Shown one piece after another: positions 17,395 to 28,112 of a stretch of DNA of 64,000 bases (its first letter is position 1; every line of letters starts with the position of its first letter). The stretch spans positions 1,693,048-1,757,047 of the forward strand of contig NZ_CANMXB010000001.1 of NCBI RefSeq assembly GCF_947501785.1, read 5' to 3'. The stretch is from an uncultured Litoreibacter sp. (GTDB taxonomy: Bacteria > Pseudomonadota > Alphaproteobacteria > Rhodobacterales > Rhodobacteraceae). The translations under genes and the position numbers were made by a program. The notes beneath the pieces were generated by a model. That model worked only from the letters and a program-made list of their open reading frames with translations. It made no database searches and was not told the DNA's origin.

Positions 17395-18771
17395 TCATCT
17401 CCTCTGGAATGCGGGTGACGCGAGGACCAGCCCCACGCCTTCCCGCCGTGTTTCAGCGCTTTGGGCGGCAAAAATGACCCGTTGATCTGCAATATCGCCC
17501 AGCGCAAGGCCCACAAAGTCGCGCGGGTCCGGCAGGCTGCGATACACAACTGACGGCATGGACAGTGACCATTGCAGCCGCGCTGCCAAACCTTGCGGTG
17601 TGATCCAGTATTCCGCCTCCTCCGGCCAACCGTCCGGGCCGTTTGGCGCGAAAATGGGCTGCCCCATCGCCGCCATCGGCTGGCCCAGATAGCTGCGCAG
17701 CTGGTTGCGGTTCAGCTGCAGCAGAGAATTCGCCGGTACCGCCAGAACCCGCATGGAAGACAGAGCAAGATCAATGGGTTGCTTGACCTTCTGCCCAAAG
17801 CTATCCCAGGTAAACGGATGCTCCAGCAGCGCCTGATAGACCGGCATCAGCGCGCCGGAATTGGCCATGTAGGCCTCCGTCATGGATTGGATCAGCCCCG
17901 CGTCGGGCGTGTCGGAGGTGAAATGCACCGCCAACTTGCGCGCCACATGACGCGCCGTATCAGGGTGGGCGGCCAAGTCATCCAAGGCCGCATGGATGTC
18001 GGCAATCGCCGGTTTCCCGCCGCCATAGGTCTTGCCCAAAATGGTCTCCGCCCCCGGCTCCGCGCGTTTGGGCGCAAATATGAAGCCGCGTTGCAAATTG
18101 GCGGTCAGCCCGGTCAACAGCTCTGACAGCTGGCGCACATCGGTTTGGCTGTAGCCCGCGCCGACCCCCATCGTGTGCAGCTCGATCAGCTCCCGCGCCA
18201 GGTTCTCGTTCAGCCCCCGCCGCCCCCGCGCGGCCGGGGAATTCGGCCCGAAGGATTGGATTTGGTCAAGGTATTGCAGCATCATCGGATGCAGCACAGC
18301 GGCTTTCAGCAGGTCGCTGAACCGCCCCGCAATGTTGGGGCGGATCGCCTCTTCTATGTAATGCGGCACCGCGTGGCGGATGATCGCGTTCTTGCCAATG
18401 ACGGTGAAATGATCCGCCCAAAACCGGGTCAGCCGCTCGCGAAACGGGGCCTGCGTCCGGATGGAGCGGGCCAGCATATGTTTCAGGTCCGTTTCCTGCA
18501 CCTTCCGTGCCGCGCCCCGCGCGTCCGCATAGGCCTTCTGGGTGGCTGCAGCGTCCGCCGTGCCCCGCGCCTGCCGGTAGATGCGGCGCAGCTGGTCCAC
18601 CTTGGCCAATCTGGGGCGCAATGTTTCAAAATGGGGGACGGGATGCGCTTTTGCCGCGTCGTCGCGCGAGGTCAGCTCGTCCAGCAACGCCGCGACCGAC
18701 CGCGGGGCCGCCACGTCGGGTGACAACCCCTCGCCAAACCGTATTGCTGCCACTTCGGGGCTGAAGCCCAT
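17395..18771 (-). CDS. DUF1800 domain-containing protein
   Basis: 458 residues. LTRFWADHFTV, IRPNIAGRFSDLLKAAVLHPMML, LNENLARELIELHTMGVGAGYSQTDV and the late WPEEAEYW are landmarks of DUF1800. The family is usually co-encoded with DUF1501 and of unknown function, probably acting on extracellular or cell-surface material. First gene of the pair. No classical signal peptide is visible. Confidence 0.92.
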   Translation of the reverse strand: MGFSPEVAAIRFGEGLSPDVAAPRSVAALLDELTSRDDAAKAHPVPHFETLRPRLAKVDQLRRIYRQARGTADAAATQKAYADARGAARKVQETDLKHMLARSIRTQAPFRERLTRFWADHFTVIGKNAIIRHAVPHYIEEAIRPNIAGRFSDLLKAAVLHPMMLQYLDQIQSFGPNSPAARGRRGLNENLARELIELHTMGVGAGYSQTDVRQLSELLTGLTANLQRGFIFAPKRAEPGAETILGKTYGGGKPAIADIHAALDDLAAHPDTARHVARKLAVHFTSDTPDAGLIQSMTEAYMANSGALMPVYQALLEHPFTWDSFGQKVKQPIDLALSSMRVLAVPANSLLQLNRNQLRSYLGQPMAAMGQPIFAPNGPDGWPEEAEYWITPQGLAARLQWSLSMPSVVYRSLPDPRDFVGLALGDIADQRVIFAAQSAETRREGVGLVLASPAFQRR

Positions 18772-18852
18772 GACCGATCTCCTGCTGTCTCAAGCGTTAC
18801 ACGCGCGGCGCGCCGCTTTCCGTCGCAGAATAACCCAGCTGGGCCGAAAGAG

Positions 18853-20628
18853 TTAGTCCTGCGGGATCACCCGCAGCCCCAATTCCATCAATTGGTCGCT
18901 CAAAGGCTCGGATGGGGCGTCCATCATCAGGTCCTCGGCGCGTTGGTTCATCGGGAACAGGATCACCTCGCGGATGTTGGCCTCGTCGGCCAGCAGCATC
19001 ACGATGCGGTCGATCCCGGCCGCGCAGCCGCCGTGCGGAGGTGCCCCGTATTTGAACGCGTTCACCATGCCGCCAAAGCGCTTGCGCACCTCGTCTTCGC
19101 CGTAACCCGCCAGTTCAAACGCCTTGAACATGATCTCCGGCTTGTGGTTCCGAATGGCCCCCGAAATCAGCTCATAGCCGTTGCAGGCAAGGTCATATTG
19201 GTAGCCCAGAACGTCCAGCGGGTCGCCCTCCAGCGCCGCCATACCGCCCTGCGGCATAGAGAACGGGTTATGCGAAAAGTCGATCTTGCCGCTTTCCTCA
19301 TCCGCCTCATACATCGGGAAATCCACGATCCATGCGAAGGCAAACCGGTCCAGATCGGTCAGCTTCAGCTCATTGCCAATCTCGACACGCGCGCGCCCCG
19401 CGACGCCTTCAAAGGCGGACGGCTTGCCCCCAAGGAAGAAGGCCGCGTCGCCAACCTCAAGACCCAGCTGCTGACGGATCGCTTCCGTCCGCTCAGGCCC
19501 GATATTTTTGGCCAGCGGCCCTGCGGCTTCCATCCCCTCGCCCTGATCGCGCCAGAAGATGTAGCCCATCCCCGGCAGCCCCTCTTTCTGGGCAAAAGCG
19601 TTCATCCGGTCACAGAATTTGCGCGACCCGCCACCCGGTGCCGGGATCGCACGAATTTCCGTGCCATCCTGCTCCAGAATCTTGGCAAAGATCGCAAAGC
19701 CCGAGCCCGCAAAATGCTCTGACACAACCTGCATCTTGATCGGGTTGCGCAGGTCCGGCTTGTCGGTGCCGTACCACAGGGCTGCGTCCTTGTAGGAAAT
19801 CTGCTCCCACGTCTCGTCAACCTTGCGGCCGCCGCCAAATTCTTCGAACACGCCCGAAATCACCGGCTGGATCGTGTCAAACACGTCCTGCTGGGTGACA
19901 AAGCTCATCTCTAGGTCAAGCTGATAAAAGTCAGTGGGCGAGCGGTCGGCGCGCGGGTCTTCGTCGCGGAAACACGGCGCGATCTGGAAATATTTGTCAA
20001 AGCCCGACACCATCAACAGCTGCTTGAACTGCTGTGGGGCCTGCGGCAGCGCGTAGAATTTGCCGGGATGCAGGCGCGAGGGTACCAAAAAGTCGCGCGC
20101 GCCTTCAGGCGAAGACGCGGTGATAATCGGCGTCTGGAATTCGCGGAATTCACGGTCCCACATCCGCTTACGCATTGACGCCACCACGTCCGAGCGCAGC
20201 GTCATGTTGCGCTGCAGCTTCTCGCGGCGCAGGTCCAGGAAGCGGTATTTCAGCCGGGTTTCTTCAGGGTATTCCTGATCGCCAAACACCATCAACGGCA
20301 GCTCGTCCGCGCTGCCCAGCACTTCGATATCGCGGATAAACACCTCGATCTCACCGGTGGGGATCTTGGGGTTCACAAGGCTCTCGTCGCGCGCCATGAC
20401 GTTGCCGTCGATGCGAATGCACCATTCGCTGCGCACCTTTTCGATCTCGGCAAACACCGGGCTGTCGGGGTCGGCCATCACTTGGGTGATGCCGTAATGG
20501 TCGCGCAGGTCGATGAACAGCAACCCGCCATGGTCGCGCACACGGTGCACCCAGCCGGACAGACGCACGGTGTCGCCCACGTTGGATTTGTTCAGATCAG
20601 CACAGGTATGGGTGCGGAATTCGTGCAT
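18853..20628 (-). CDS. aspS: Aspartyl-tRNA synthetase
   Basis: 591 residues, the long bacterial type with GAD insertion. The N-terminal OB fold has [23 protein letters not shown]. Class II motif 2 is [19 protein letters not shown], and motif 3 is [13 protein letters not shown] near the end. It charges tRNA-Asp. Whether it is discriminating or also charges tRNA-Asn cannot be decided here; no gatCAB genes are in the window. The start is the ATG at 20628. Confidence 0.97.
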   Translation of the reverse strand: MHEFRTHTCADLNKSNVGDTVRLSGWVHRVRDHGGLLFIDLRDHYGITQVMADPDSPVFAEIEKVRSEWCIRIDGNVMARDESLVNPKIPTGEIEVFIRDIEVLGSADELPLMVFGDQEYPEETRLKYRFLDLRREKLQRNMTLRSDVVASMRKRMWDREFREFQTPIITASSPEGARDFLVPSRLHPGKFYALPQAPQQFKQLLMVSGFDKYFQIAPCFRDEDPRADRSPTDFYQLDLEMSFVTQQDVFDTIQPVISGVFEEFGGGRKVDETWEQISYKDAALWYGTDKPDLRNPIKMQVVSEHFAGSGFAIFAKILEQDGTEIRAIPAPGGGSRKFCDRMNAFAQKEGLPGMGYIFWRDQGEGMEAAGPLAKNIGPERTEAIRQQLGLEVGDAAFFLGGKPSAFEGVAGRARVEIGNELKLTDLDRFAFAWIVDFPMYEADEESGKIDFSHNPFSMPQGGMAALEGDPLDVLGYQYDLACNGYELISGAIRNHKPEIMFKAFELAGYGEDEVRKRFGGMVNAFKYGAPPHGGCAAGIDRIVMLLADEANIREVILFPMNQRAEDLMMDAPSEPLSDQLMELGLRVIPQD

Positions 20629-20813
20629 GTTTCGACCTCGAAAACGTCAGATTGATAAGTTTGGTCCGATACACATGCACAACCCTTGGAAGTCAAGGCG
20701 GGCAACAGCCGGTTGCGGGTGATATCGCCGCTTTCCTTTGCATAACAGCGCATTTTTGGCAAAAATCGTTAACGCGGATAAATTGACTGGGAATGTTGGC
20801 CAGGAATACGAGT

Positions 20814-22028
20814 ATGTGGGAACGCGTTTTGGTGGCGGTTCTGAACCGCTTTTTTACGGTCGGCAGGGTGGAATTGACGCTGGCCAACGGCAACACCCAC
20901 AGCTTCGGCGACCCGACAGCCCCGCCATTTCACGTACACTTCCACGATGATGCGCTGATCCGCGAAGTCATCATCAACGCCGACATGGCCATGGGCGAAG
21001 GCTACATGGACGCCCGCATGACCCTTCAAGATGACGATCTGGACGCCTTCATGTCGCTGCTTGTGCGCAATCGCGACAAGGCCAAGGGACATTTTTTCAT
21101 GAAGCTGCGCAAGCTGCGTCACATCCTGCGGCAGATCACGTTGCGCAATCCGATTGGGCGGGCGCAAGACAACGTGGCCCATCATTACGATTTGCAGGCC
21201 GACCTGTACGCGCTGTTTCTGGACGCTGACAAACAATATTCCTGCGCCTATTTCGAATATCCCGGCCAGTCGCTGGAAGACGCGCAGGCCGCCAAAAAGC
21301 ATCACATCGCCCGAAAGCTGCGCATCAAGAAAGGCATGCGCGTGCTCGATATTGGCTGCGGCTGGGGCGGCATGGCGCTGACGCTGGCGCGTGACTACGG
21401 CGCACAGGTCACTGGCGTCACGCTCAGCCGCGAACAGCACAAGATCGCCGTGGACCGGGTGGCCGAGGCCAGGTTGCAAGACAAGATCGACATCCGCCTG
21501 CAAGACTATCGCCATGTATCTGAACAGTTTGACCGCGTCGTCTCCGTTGGCATGTTCGAACATGTGGGCCCGGCCCATTACGGCGAATACTTCAAAACCG
21601 TCGACAAACTGTTGAAGCCCGACGGGGTCGCGCTGATCCACACGATCGGCGGCTCCGGCCCGCCGCAGCTGACCTCCACCTGGATCACCAAATACATCTT
21701 CCCCGGCGGCCATATCCCGGCCCTTTCCGAGATCGCGCCGCATGTGGAACGCACCGGGCTGAACCTGACCGATCTCGAAATCCTGCGCCTGCATTACGCC
21801 GACACGCTCAGGGCGTGGCTGGACCGGTTCATGGCCAACCGCGACGCAGCCGCAGCCCTTTATGACGCGCGGTTCGTGCGCATGTGGCGGTACTACTTGC
21901 TCGCCTCCGAGATGACGTTCCGCCACGGCGATCAGGTCGTGTTTCAGCTACAATTGTCCAAGAGCAACGAGATTGTACCCACCACGCGGGGTTATCTCTA
22001 CGAACAGCCGCTGATAGAATTGACCTGA
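20814..22028 (+). CDS. Cyclopropane-fatty-acyl-phospholipid synthase family methyltransferase, copy 1
   Basis: 404 residues. An N-terminal lipid-binding domain (MAMGEGYMDARM) precedes a SAM-dependent methyltransferase domain with HHYDLQADLYALFLD, YSCAYFEYP, the SAM-binding VLDIGCGWGGMALTLARDYG, GVTLSREQ, and VSVGMFEHVG. These fit CFA-synthase enzymes that add a methylene to unsaturated acyl chains at the membrane, although related desaturases and methyltransferases share the motifs. The ATG at 20814 matches the start of the neighbouring paralogue (MWxxVxVA) and has AGGA nine bases upstream. Confidence 0.92.
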   Translation: MWERVLVAVLNRFFTVGRVELTLANGNTHSFGDPTAPPFHVHFHDDALIREVIINADMAMGEGYMDARMTLQDDDLDAFMSLLVRNRDKAKGHFFMKLRKLRHILRQITLRNPIGRAQDNVAHHYDLQADLYALFLDADKQYSCAYFEYPGQSLEDAQAAKKHHIARKLRIKKGMRVLDIGCGWGGMALTLARDYGAQVTGVTLSREQHKIAVDRVAEARLQDKIDIRLQDYRHVSEQFDRVVSVGMFEHVGPAHYGEYFKTVDKLLKPDGVALIHTIGGSGPPQLTSTWITKYIFPGGHIPALSEIAPHVERTGLNLTDLEILRLHYADTLRAWLDRFMANRDAAAALYDARFVRMWRYYLLASEMTFRHGDQVVFQLQLSKSNEIVPTTRGYLYEQPLIELT

Positions 22029-22177
22029 CGTTCAAAAAATCGCAGAACGACCCCGCTTAGTAAGTTTTCATTAATGATTTTAGGCTGTCCGCCGCGCGAA
22101 ATAAACGCGCGTCAATTTCTTTGGGAAGAACTGCGCGGTCAAGCGCGGCAAATGCTACGACGGGAAGACGACGACAT

Positions 22178-23431
22178 ATGTGGGACAAGGTTTTTGTGGC
22201 GATGCTCCGCCACCTCCTGAAAACGGGCAATCTGACGCTGCGCATGCCCTCGGGCGAGGTGGTCCACGCAGGCGACGGCACCGCGCCCTCCGTCACCGTC
22301 ACGCTGCATGACGCCGCCCTGCCCCGCAAGCTGCTCTTGAACCCAGAACTCGCCATGGGCGAGGCCTATATGGACGAACGCCTGACCATCGAAGGCGACG
22401 ACGTGCGCGGCTTTCTGACGCTGATCGTCAGCAATTTCCAGCAAGGCAACCTGCCGCTCTCCCAGAAAATTGCCCGCCAATTGCGCATCGCCAAACGGGT
22501 CTGGGACCAGTGGATCCCGCTCAAGACCGCCAAACAAAACGCCGAGCATCACTACGACATCTCGACGCCCTTCTACTACCTCTTCCTCGACGAGGATAAG
22601 CAATACACCTGCGCCTATTTCAAGGACCCGTCCTTCACGCTGGAACAAGCCCAGGAGGCCAAGAAGGCCCATCTGGCCGGCAAGCTGCTGATCAAACCCG
22701 GCATGCGGATCCTCGATATCGGCTCGGGCTGGGGCGGGCTGGCGATCACGCTGGCCAAGGATTACGGCGCGCAGGTCGTGGGCGTGACCCTGTCTGACGA
22801 ACAGCGCAAAGCCGCCACTCTGCGCGCCGAGGAGGCTGGCGTCTCCCATCTCGTCGAATTCCGCCTGCAAGACTACCGCGACGTGACCGAGCAGTTTGAC
22901 CGCATCGTCTCCGTCGGCATGCTGGAACATGTGGGCCAACCGCAATACCCCACCTATTTCAAGCAGATCGAGAAGAACCTCAAAGAGGACGGCATCGCGA
23001 TGATCCATTTCATCGGCCGCACCGGCCCGCCCGGCAACCTCAGCCCTTGGTTCCAGAAATTCATCTTCCCCGGCGGCTACACCCCATCCATGTCAGAGGT
23101 GCTGAAGGTCACCGAAAAGACGTCGCTGGAACAAGCCGATATCGAGGTCTGGCGCACCCATTACGACCGCACGCTATATGAATGGCTGATCCGGTTCGAG
23201 GACCGCTTGGACGAGGTCCGCGCCATGGGCTACGACGAACGCTTCATCCGCATGTGGCGCTACTACCTCATCGCCTCCGAGCTGTCGCTGTCGCACATGC
23301 CGCACGTGCTGTTCCACCTGCAGCTGCACAAGCACCAAACGACCGTGCCCATCACCCGCGACTACCTCTATGTCGACGGCGCGCCGGAGCCGCACAGCTC
23401 TTTCCCTGCGGATTTTGTGCCCCGCAAGTAG
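22178..23431 (+). CDS. Cyclopropane-fatty-acyl-phospholipid synthase family methyltransferase, copy 2
   Basis: 417 residues, the same architecture as the gene upstream: MGEAYMDERLTIEG, EHHYDISTPFYYLFLDEDKQ, YTCAYFKDP, ILDIGSGWGGLAITLAKDYG, GVTLSDEQRKAATLRAEEAG, and IVSVGMLEHVGQP. The pair is a tandem duplication that has diverged clearly in the N-terminal and C-terminal thirds. One may act on a different acyl position or lipid. It ends before the twin hairpins at 23468-23516. Confidence 0.92.
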   Translation: MWDKVFVAMLRHLLKTGNLTLRMPSGEVVHAGDGTAPSVTVTLHDAALPRKLLLNPELAMGEAYMDERLTIEGDDVRGFLTLIVSNFQQGNLPLSQKIARQLRIAKRVWDQWIPLKTAKQNAEHHYDISTPFYYLFLDEDKQYTCAYFKDPSFTLEQAQEAKKAHLAGKLLIKPGMRILDIGSGWGGLAITLAKDYGAQVVGVTLSDEQRKAATLRAEEAGVSHLVEFRLQDYRDVTEQFDRIVSVGMLEHVGQPQYPTYFKQIEKNLKEDGIAMIHFIGRTGPPGNLSPWFQKFIFPGGYTPSMSEVLKVTEKTSLEQADIEVWRTHYDRTLYEWLIRFEDRLDEVRAMGYDERFIRMWRYYLIASELSLSHMPHVLFHLQLHKHQTTVPITRDYLYVDGAPEPHSSFPADFVPRK

Positions 23432-23467
23432 CTTCTCATGTTGTGAAAATACTCCCGCCGGAGGCAC

Positions 23468-23516
23468 AAAACTCTTCGACGAAGAGTTTTCTCGCAGAGT
23501 TTTCGACGAAAACTCT
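23468..23516. terminator. Twin mirrored hairpins between convergent genes
   Basis: The first dyad has 11-base arms at 23468-23478 and 23480-23490 (AAAACTCTTCG and its complement). The second has 10-base arms at 23496-23505 and 23507-23516 (AGAGTTTTCG and its complement). The arms of one can also pair with the arms of the other. The position between convergent genes suggests a bidirectional terminator. It follows a GC-rich dyad (CCCGCCGGAGG) at about 23453. Confidence 0.6.
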
Positions 23517-23522
23517 TACACC

Positions 23523-24167
23523 TCAGAATGGACGAACCACATTCCCTGAATAGAAATACGTCCCCATCCCCACGGCAAACAGCACCACGCCCGCCACCGA
23601 ATGTGCCACCACCGCCTCCGGGAAGTTCCCCCGCCGCTCATAGCTCCACGCAAATAACAGCCCACCGAAAAAGGTCATCACCGCGACGACCCAGCTCCAA
23701 TACATCAGATGCGCCAATGAAAATATCGCCGCGTTGATCCACAGCCCGCCACCCGAAAACAGCGCCCCGTAGCGGCGGAAAAACAGCGGCCTGAACACAA
23801 TCTCCTGCGGCAGGGCTGATACAAACGGGTAGAACAGCGCGATCACCCAGATCACCGAATACCCGCCCCACATGCGCGGCGCGCCATCGCCAAACAACTG
23901 GAACAGCCGCTCCGGCGCGAACCACCACAACACGGCGTAGCTGGCCACAAAGGTCGCAATTGCGACCCCCAAAATCAGCCCCCACGATATGCGCGACCAG
24001 CCTTCCAGCAGCGACCGCCACCGGAAACCGGACGTAAACCCCAGCAAAACCAGCCCCACAAAGGTCACCGCAAACAGCGCCGGGAACATCATCGACGGCG
24101 GCAGCAGCACCGCGATGCCCACGGGAACCCCCACAAAGAAAACAAGAAATTCGGCCCAGCGCAGCAT
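23523..24167 (-). CDS. CPBP family intramembrane protease-like protein
   Basis: 214 residues with six to eight hydrophobic helices. The CPBP/Abi (CAAX-protease-like) motifs are present: ALPQEIVFRPLFFRR (Gln121-Glu122 and Arg126 where EExxxR is typical), an FSLAH motif with His153, and a late AHS with His189. The first glutamate of the usual pair is replaced by glutamine. It would be a membrane glutamate endopeptidase or a related non-proteolytic protein; the substrate is unknown. Confidence 0.82.
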   Translation of the reverse strand: MLRWAEFLVFFVGVPVGIAVLLPPSMMFPALFAVTFVGLVLLGFTSGFRWRSLLEGWSRISWGLILGVAIATFVASYAVLWWFAPERLFQLFGDGAPRMWGGYSVIWVIALFYPFVSALPQEIVFRPLFFRRYGALFSGGGLWINAAIFSLAHLMYWSWVVAVMTFFGGLLFAWSYERRGNFPEAVVAHSVAGVVLFAVGMGTYFYSGNVVRPF

Positions 24168-24302
24168 GCGTATCCTTTCAGTCAGAACCCTTCACATAGA
24201 TGCTTCAAAAAGATTCTCAACTCCCCGCCACACATCGACTTGCACCCCTAGGTCGGACTCCTTAAACCCACGATAATTTGCGCGAACTTGGGGACTGAGA
24301 TC

Positions 24303-27300
24303 ATGCCAAAAAGAACCGATATCAACTCGATCATGATCATCGGCGCCGGTCCCATCATTATCGGCCAGGCCTGCGAGTTCGACTACTCCGGCGCACAAGC
24401 CTGCAAGGCCCTGCGCGAGGAAGGCTACCGGGTCATCTTGGTCAACTCCAACCCCGCCACGATCATGACCGACCCCGAGATGGCGGATGCCACATACATC
24501 GAGCCGATCACGCCAGATGTCGTCGCCAAGATCATCGAAAAAGAACGCCCCGACGCACTTCTGCCCACCATGGGCGGGCAGACCGGCCTGAACACCTCGC
24601 TGGCGCTCGAAGAAATGGGCGTGCTCGAAAAATTCAACGTGGAAATGATCGGCGCGACCCGCGAAGCCATTGAAATGGCTGAAGATCGCAAGCTGTTCCG
24701 CGAAGCCATGGACCGCTTGGGCATTGAGAACCCGAAAGCCACCATCGTCACCGCGCCCAAAGACGCGCACGGCAAATATGACGTCAAGGAAGGCGTCAAA
24801 ATCGCCCTCGACGCGCTGGAAGAAGTGGGCCTGCCGGCCATCATCCGCCCTGCCTTTACCATGGGCGGCACCGGCGGCGGCGTCGCCTACAATCGCGACG
24901 ATTATGAAGCGATCTGCCATTCCGGCCTCGACGCCTCCCCCGTGGGACAAATCCTTGTGGATCAATCTCTTCTGGGCTGGAAAGAATATGAGATGGAGGT
25001 CGTTCGCGACCACGCCGACAACGCCATCATCGTCTGCGCCATCGAAAATGTGGACCCGATGGGCGTGCACACAGGCGATTCCATCACCGTCGCACCCGCC
25101 CTGACGCTGACCGACAAAGAATACCAGATCATGCGCAACCACTCCATCGCCGTGCTGCGCGAAATCGGGGTGGAAACCGGCGGCTCCAACGTGCAATGGG
25201 CCGTGAACCCCGCCGATGGCCGCATGGTCGTGATCGAGATGAACCCGCGCGTCTCCCGCTCCTCCGCGCTGGCCTCCAAGGCCACAGGTTTCCCTATTGC
25301 CAAGATCGCCGCCAAACTCGCCGTGGGCTACACGCTAGACGAGCTGGACAATGACATCACCAAGGTCACACCCGCCTCGTTCGAGCCGACAATCGACTAC
25401 GTCGTCACCAAAATCCCCCGCTTCGCGTTCGAGAAATTCCCGGGCTCCGAGCCCTATCTGACAACGGCGATGAAATCCGTGGGCGAGGCCATGTCCATCG
25501 GCCGCACCATCCATGAGAGCATGCAAAAGGCGCTCGCCTCCATGGAAACCGGCCTGACCGGTTTCGACGAAATCGACATCGACGGCATGCCCGGCGTTGA
25601 CGCCGTCACATGGGGCCCCGCCGCCGAAGGCGACATCATCCCGCGCATCGTGGTGGGCAAGGATGCAACCGCGCAGGAAGCCATCGACAAGACGCTCACC
25701 CGCGAACTGTCCAAGCAAACCCCGGACCGGCTGCGCGTCATCGCCCACGCCATGCGCTTCGGGTTCAGCAACGATGAAATCAACGAGATCAACCAATTCG
25801 ACCCATGGTTCCTTGCCCGCATCCGCGAAATCATCGCCGCCGAGGCGACCCTTGCCAAAGACGGGTTGCCTATGACGGAAGACGGCCTGCGTGAGCTGAA
25901 AATGCTGGGCTTCACCGACGCCCGCCTCGCCAAACTCACAGGTCGCAACGAAAACGACGTCCGCAAGGCCCGCCACAACCTGGGCGTCACAGCCTGCTTC
26001 AAACGCATAGACACCTGCGCCGCCGAATTCGAGGCGCAGACCCCCTACATGTACTCCACCTACGAGGCCCCGATGATGGGGGAGGTCGAATGCGAGGCCC
26101 GCCCCACCGACCGCAAAAAGGTCGTCATCCTCGGCGGCGGCCCCAACCGCATCGGCCAGGGGATCGAATTCGACTATTGCTGCGTGCACGCCTGCTACGC
26201 CCTGACCAAGGCGGGCTACGAGACGATCATGATCAACTGCAACCCGGAAACCGTGTCGACCGACTACGACACCTCTGACCGGTTGTACTTCGAGCCTTTG
26301 ACCTTCGAACACGTCATGGAAATCCTCCGCGTGGAACAATCCCGCGGCGAGCTGCACGGCGTCATCGTACAATTCGGCGGTCAAACGCCCCTGAAGATCG
26401 CCCAGGCCCTGCAAGACGAAGGCATCCCCATCCTCGGCACCACCCCCGACGCCATCGACCTTGCCGAAGACCGCGAGCGCTTCCAGCAGCTCGTCCAATC
26501 CCTCGGCCTCAAACAACCCCACAACGCGCTCGCCCATTCCGACGCTGAAGCCTTTGAAAAAGCAAAAGAAATCGGCTTCCCCCTCGTCATCCGCCCCTCC
26601 TACGTCCTCGGCGGTCGCGCCATGGAAATCGTGCGCGATCAGGCCCAGCTGGAACGCTACATCTCCGAGGCCGTCGTCGTCTCCGGCGACAGCCCGGTGC
26701 TCTTGGACAGCTACCTCTCCGGCGCGGTCGAGCTTGACGTCGACGCGCTCTGTGACGGCACCCAGGTCCACGTCTCCGGCATCATGCAGCATATCGAGGA
26801 AGCCGGCGTGCATTCCGGCGACTCAGCCTGCTCCCTGCCGCCCTACTCCCTCGACGCGGACGTCATCACTGAAATCCGCCGCCAGACCGAGGCGCTGGCA
26901 AAAGCCCTCAACGTCGTGGGCCTGATGAACGTGCAATACGCCATCAAATCAGGCGAAATCTTCCTGATCGAGGTCAATCCTCGTGCATCAAGAACCGTCC
27001 CCTTCGTCGCCAAGGCCGTCGGCTCCCCCATCGCCGCCATCGCGGCCCAAGTTATGGCCGGGGCCAAGCTCAAAGACTTCGACCTCGTCGACCCGATGAT
27101 CGACACCTTCGCGGTGAAAGAGGCCGTCCTCCCCTTCGCCCGCTTCCCCGGCGTCGATACGATCCTCGGCCCCGAAATGCGCTCCACCGGCGAAGTCATG
27201 GGCTCCGACCCCACCTTCGCGCGCGCCTTCCTCAAGGCGCAGATGGGCGCAGGCACGGAATTGCCGCAAAACGGCACCGGCAAGGTCTTCATCTCCATCC

Positions 27301-27665
27301 GCAACGAGGACAAGACCCCCGCCATGCTGCAGGCCGTGAAAACGGTTCACGCGCTCGGCCATAAGCTGCTCGCCACCCGCGGCACCGCCGCCTGGCTGAC
27401 CGAAGCAGGTCTGGATGTAGAAACGGTAAACAAAGTCTACGAGGGCCGTCCTTCGGTGGTCGATCAGCTCAAGGACGGGCTCATCTCACTGGTCTTCAAC
27501 ACCACCGAGGGCGCCCAGGCGGTCGAAGACAGCCGCGACATCCGCTCCATCGCGCTCTACGACAAAATCCCCTACTACACGACCGCCGCCGGCTCCCAAG
27601 CCGCCGCCATGGCCATGCAGGCAAGGGTTGAGGGGGAATTTGAGGTTAGGGCGTTGCAGGGGTGA
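24303..27665 (+). CDS. carB: Carbamoyl-phosphate synthase large subunit
   Basis: 1120 residues; two homologous ATP-grasp halves that make carbamoyl phosphate for arginine and pyrimidines. The N-half begins [30 protein letters not shown] in outline, and the second half restarts with [22 protein letters not shown]-terminal MGS-like allosteric domain ([26 protein letters not shown]) would bind nucleotide and ornithine effectors. The ATG at 24303 is used; one at 24288 adds five atypical residues. It marks the left edge of the accessory patch that follows. Confidence 0.98.
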   Translation: MPKRTDINSIMIIGAGPIIIGQACEFDYSGAQACKALREEGYRVILVNSNPATIMTDPEMADATYIEPITPDVVAKIIEKERPDALLPTMGGQTGLNTSLALEEMGVLEKFNVEMIGATREAIEMAEDRKLFREAMDRLGIENPKATIVTAPKDAHGKYDVKEGVKIALDALEEVGLPAIIRPAFTMGGTGGGVAYNRDDYEAICHSGLDASPVGQILVDQSLLGWKEYEMEVVRDHADNAIIVCAIENVDPMGVHTGDSITVAPALTLTDKEYQIMRNHSIAVLREIGVETGGSNVQWAVNPADGRMVVIEMNPRVSRSSALASKATGFPIAKIAAKLAVGYTLDELDNDITKVTPASFEPTIDYVVTKIPRFAFEKFPGSEPYLTTAMKSVGEAMSIGRTIHESMQKALASMETGLTGFDEIDIDGMPGVDAVTWGPAAEGDIIPRIVVGKDATAQEAIDKTLTRELSKQTPDRLRVIAHAMRFGFSNDEINEINQFDPWFLARIREIIAAEATLAKDGLPMTEDGLRELKMLGFTDARLAKLTGRNENDVRKARHNLGVTACFKRIDTCAAEFEAQTPYMYSTYEAPMMGEVECEARPTDRKKVVILGGGPNRIGQGIEFDYCCVHACYALTKAGYETIMINCNPETVSTDYDTSDRLYFEPLTFEHVMEILRVEQSRGELHGVIVQFGGQTPLKIAQALQDEGIPILGTTPDAIDLAEDRERFQQLVQSLGLKQPHNALAHSDAEAFEKAKEIGFPLVIRPSYVLGGRAMEIVRDQAQLERYISEAVVVSGDSPVLLDSYLSGAVELDVDALCDGTQVHVSGIMQHIEEAGVHSGDSACSLPPYSLDADVITEIRRQTEALAKALNVVGLMNVQYAIKSGEIFLIEVNPRASRTVPFVAKAVGSPIAAIAAQVMAGAKLKDFDLVDPMIDTFAVKEAVLPFARFPGVDTILGPEMRSTGEVMGSDPTFARAFLKAQMGAGTELPQNGTGKVFISIRNEDKTPAMLQAVKTVHALGHKLLATRGTAAWLTEAGLDVETVNKVYEGRPSVVDQLKDGLISLVFNTTEGAQAVEDSRDIRSIALYDKIPYYTTAAGSQAAAMAMQARVEGEFEVRALQG

Positions 27666-27710
27666 CGTTGGGCTCTTGAAAGGCTTGTCGATTACTCCCA
27701 ATTGTTAGGG

Positions 27711-28112
27711 ATGGGAAGCGAACCAAAATCTCAAGCATACTCAGAACGCTACGCGACTTGGCGTCACCTTGATGGAATCAGATATCAAATAATTCAGCTT
27801 TCGATTGCTTTTATTGGCGCAGTCGTAATTCTTACAGACATTGGTGACGGTTCGTTCCCACCTTGGATGTATTTTCTAATCGGTCTTGTCTACCTCGCAC
27901 TTTGGGGCGTCTTGGCAAAAGTAAATTCCGCCATTCGTGGAAATGGGGCCGCCCTGCGCGAATTTGGAAAGACTATAGGTGACGATAAACTACCCGACGT
28001 TTCTCAAAAAGAACGATCCGTCTTCTTCTACATTGAGCTTGGCTATTTCTTGTTAGGCGCAACCTTCTTACTAGCAGCAATTCTATCAACCTTTGGAACA
28101 ATAGAGATTTAA
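27711..28112 (+). CDS. Three-helix small membrane protein, putative effector of a TIR defence module
   Basis: 133 residues from the ATG at 27711; a TTG at 27702 is the only other in-frame start after the carB stop. A polar, aromatic N-terminal helix (SERYATWRHLDGIRYQIIQ) leads into hydrophobic segments at about 27-43, 50-71 and 103-127. A charged loop (residues 71-102) lies between the second and third. The shape recalls SLATT-like membrane effectors of nucleotide-signalling defence systems, but I cannot assign it to that family. The gene is much more AT-rich than carB. Its TAA overlaps the next ATG (TAATG), so it is co-translated with the TIR gene. Function inferred. Confidence 0.75.
   Translation: MGSEPKSQAYSERYATWRHLDGIRYQIIQLSIAFIGAVVILTDIGDGSFPPWMYFLIGLVYLALWGVLAKVNSAIRGNGAALREFGKTIGDDKLPDVSQKERSVFFYIELGYFLLGATFLLAAILSTFGTIEI

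Noticed and set aside
25335-26813. 492-codon reverse-strand frame inside carB
   Set aside because: Antisense shadow of carB with no recognisable domain.
27661-27710. Possible readthrough fusion of carB with the membrane protein (same frame after the TGA)
   Set aside because: The stop is normal for carB, and the following 15 codons have no homology; a separate start at 27711 is simpler.
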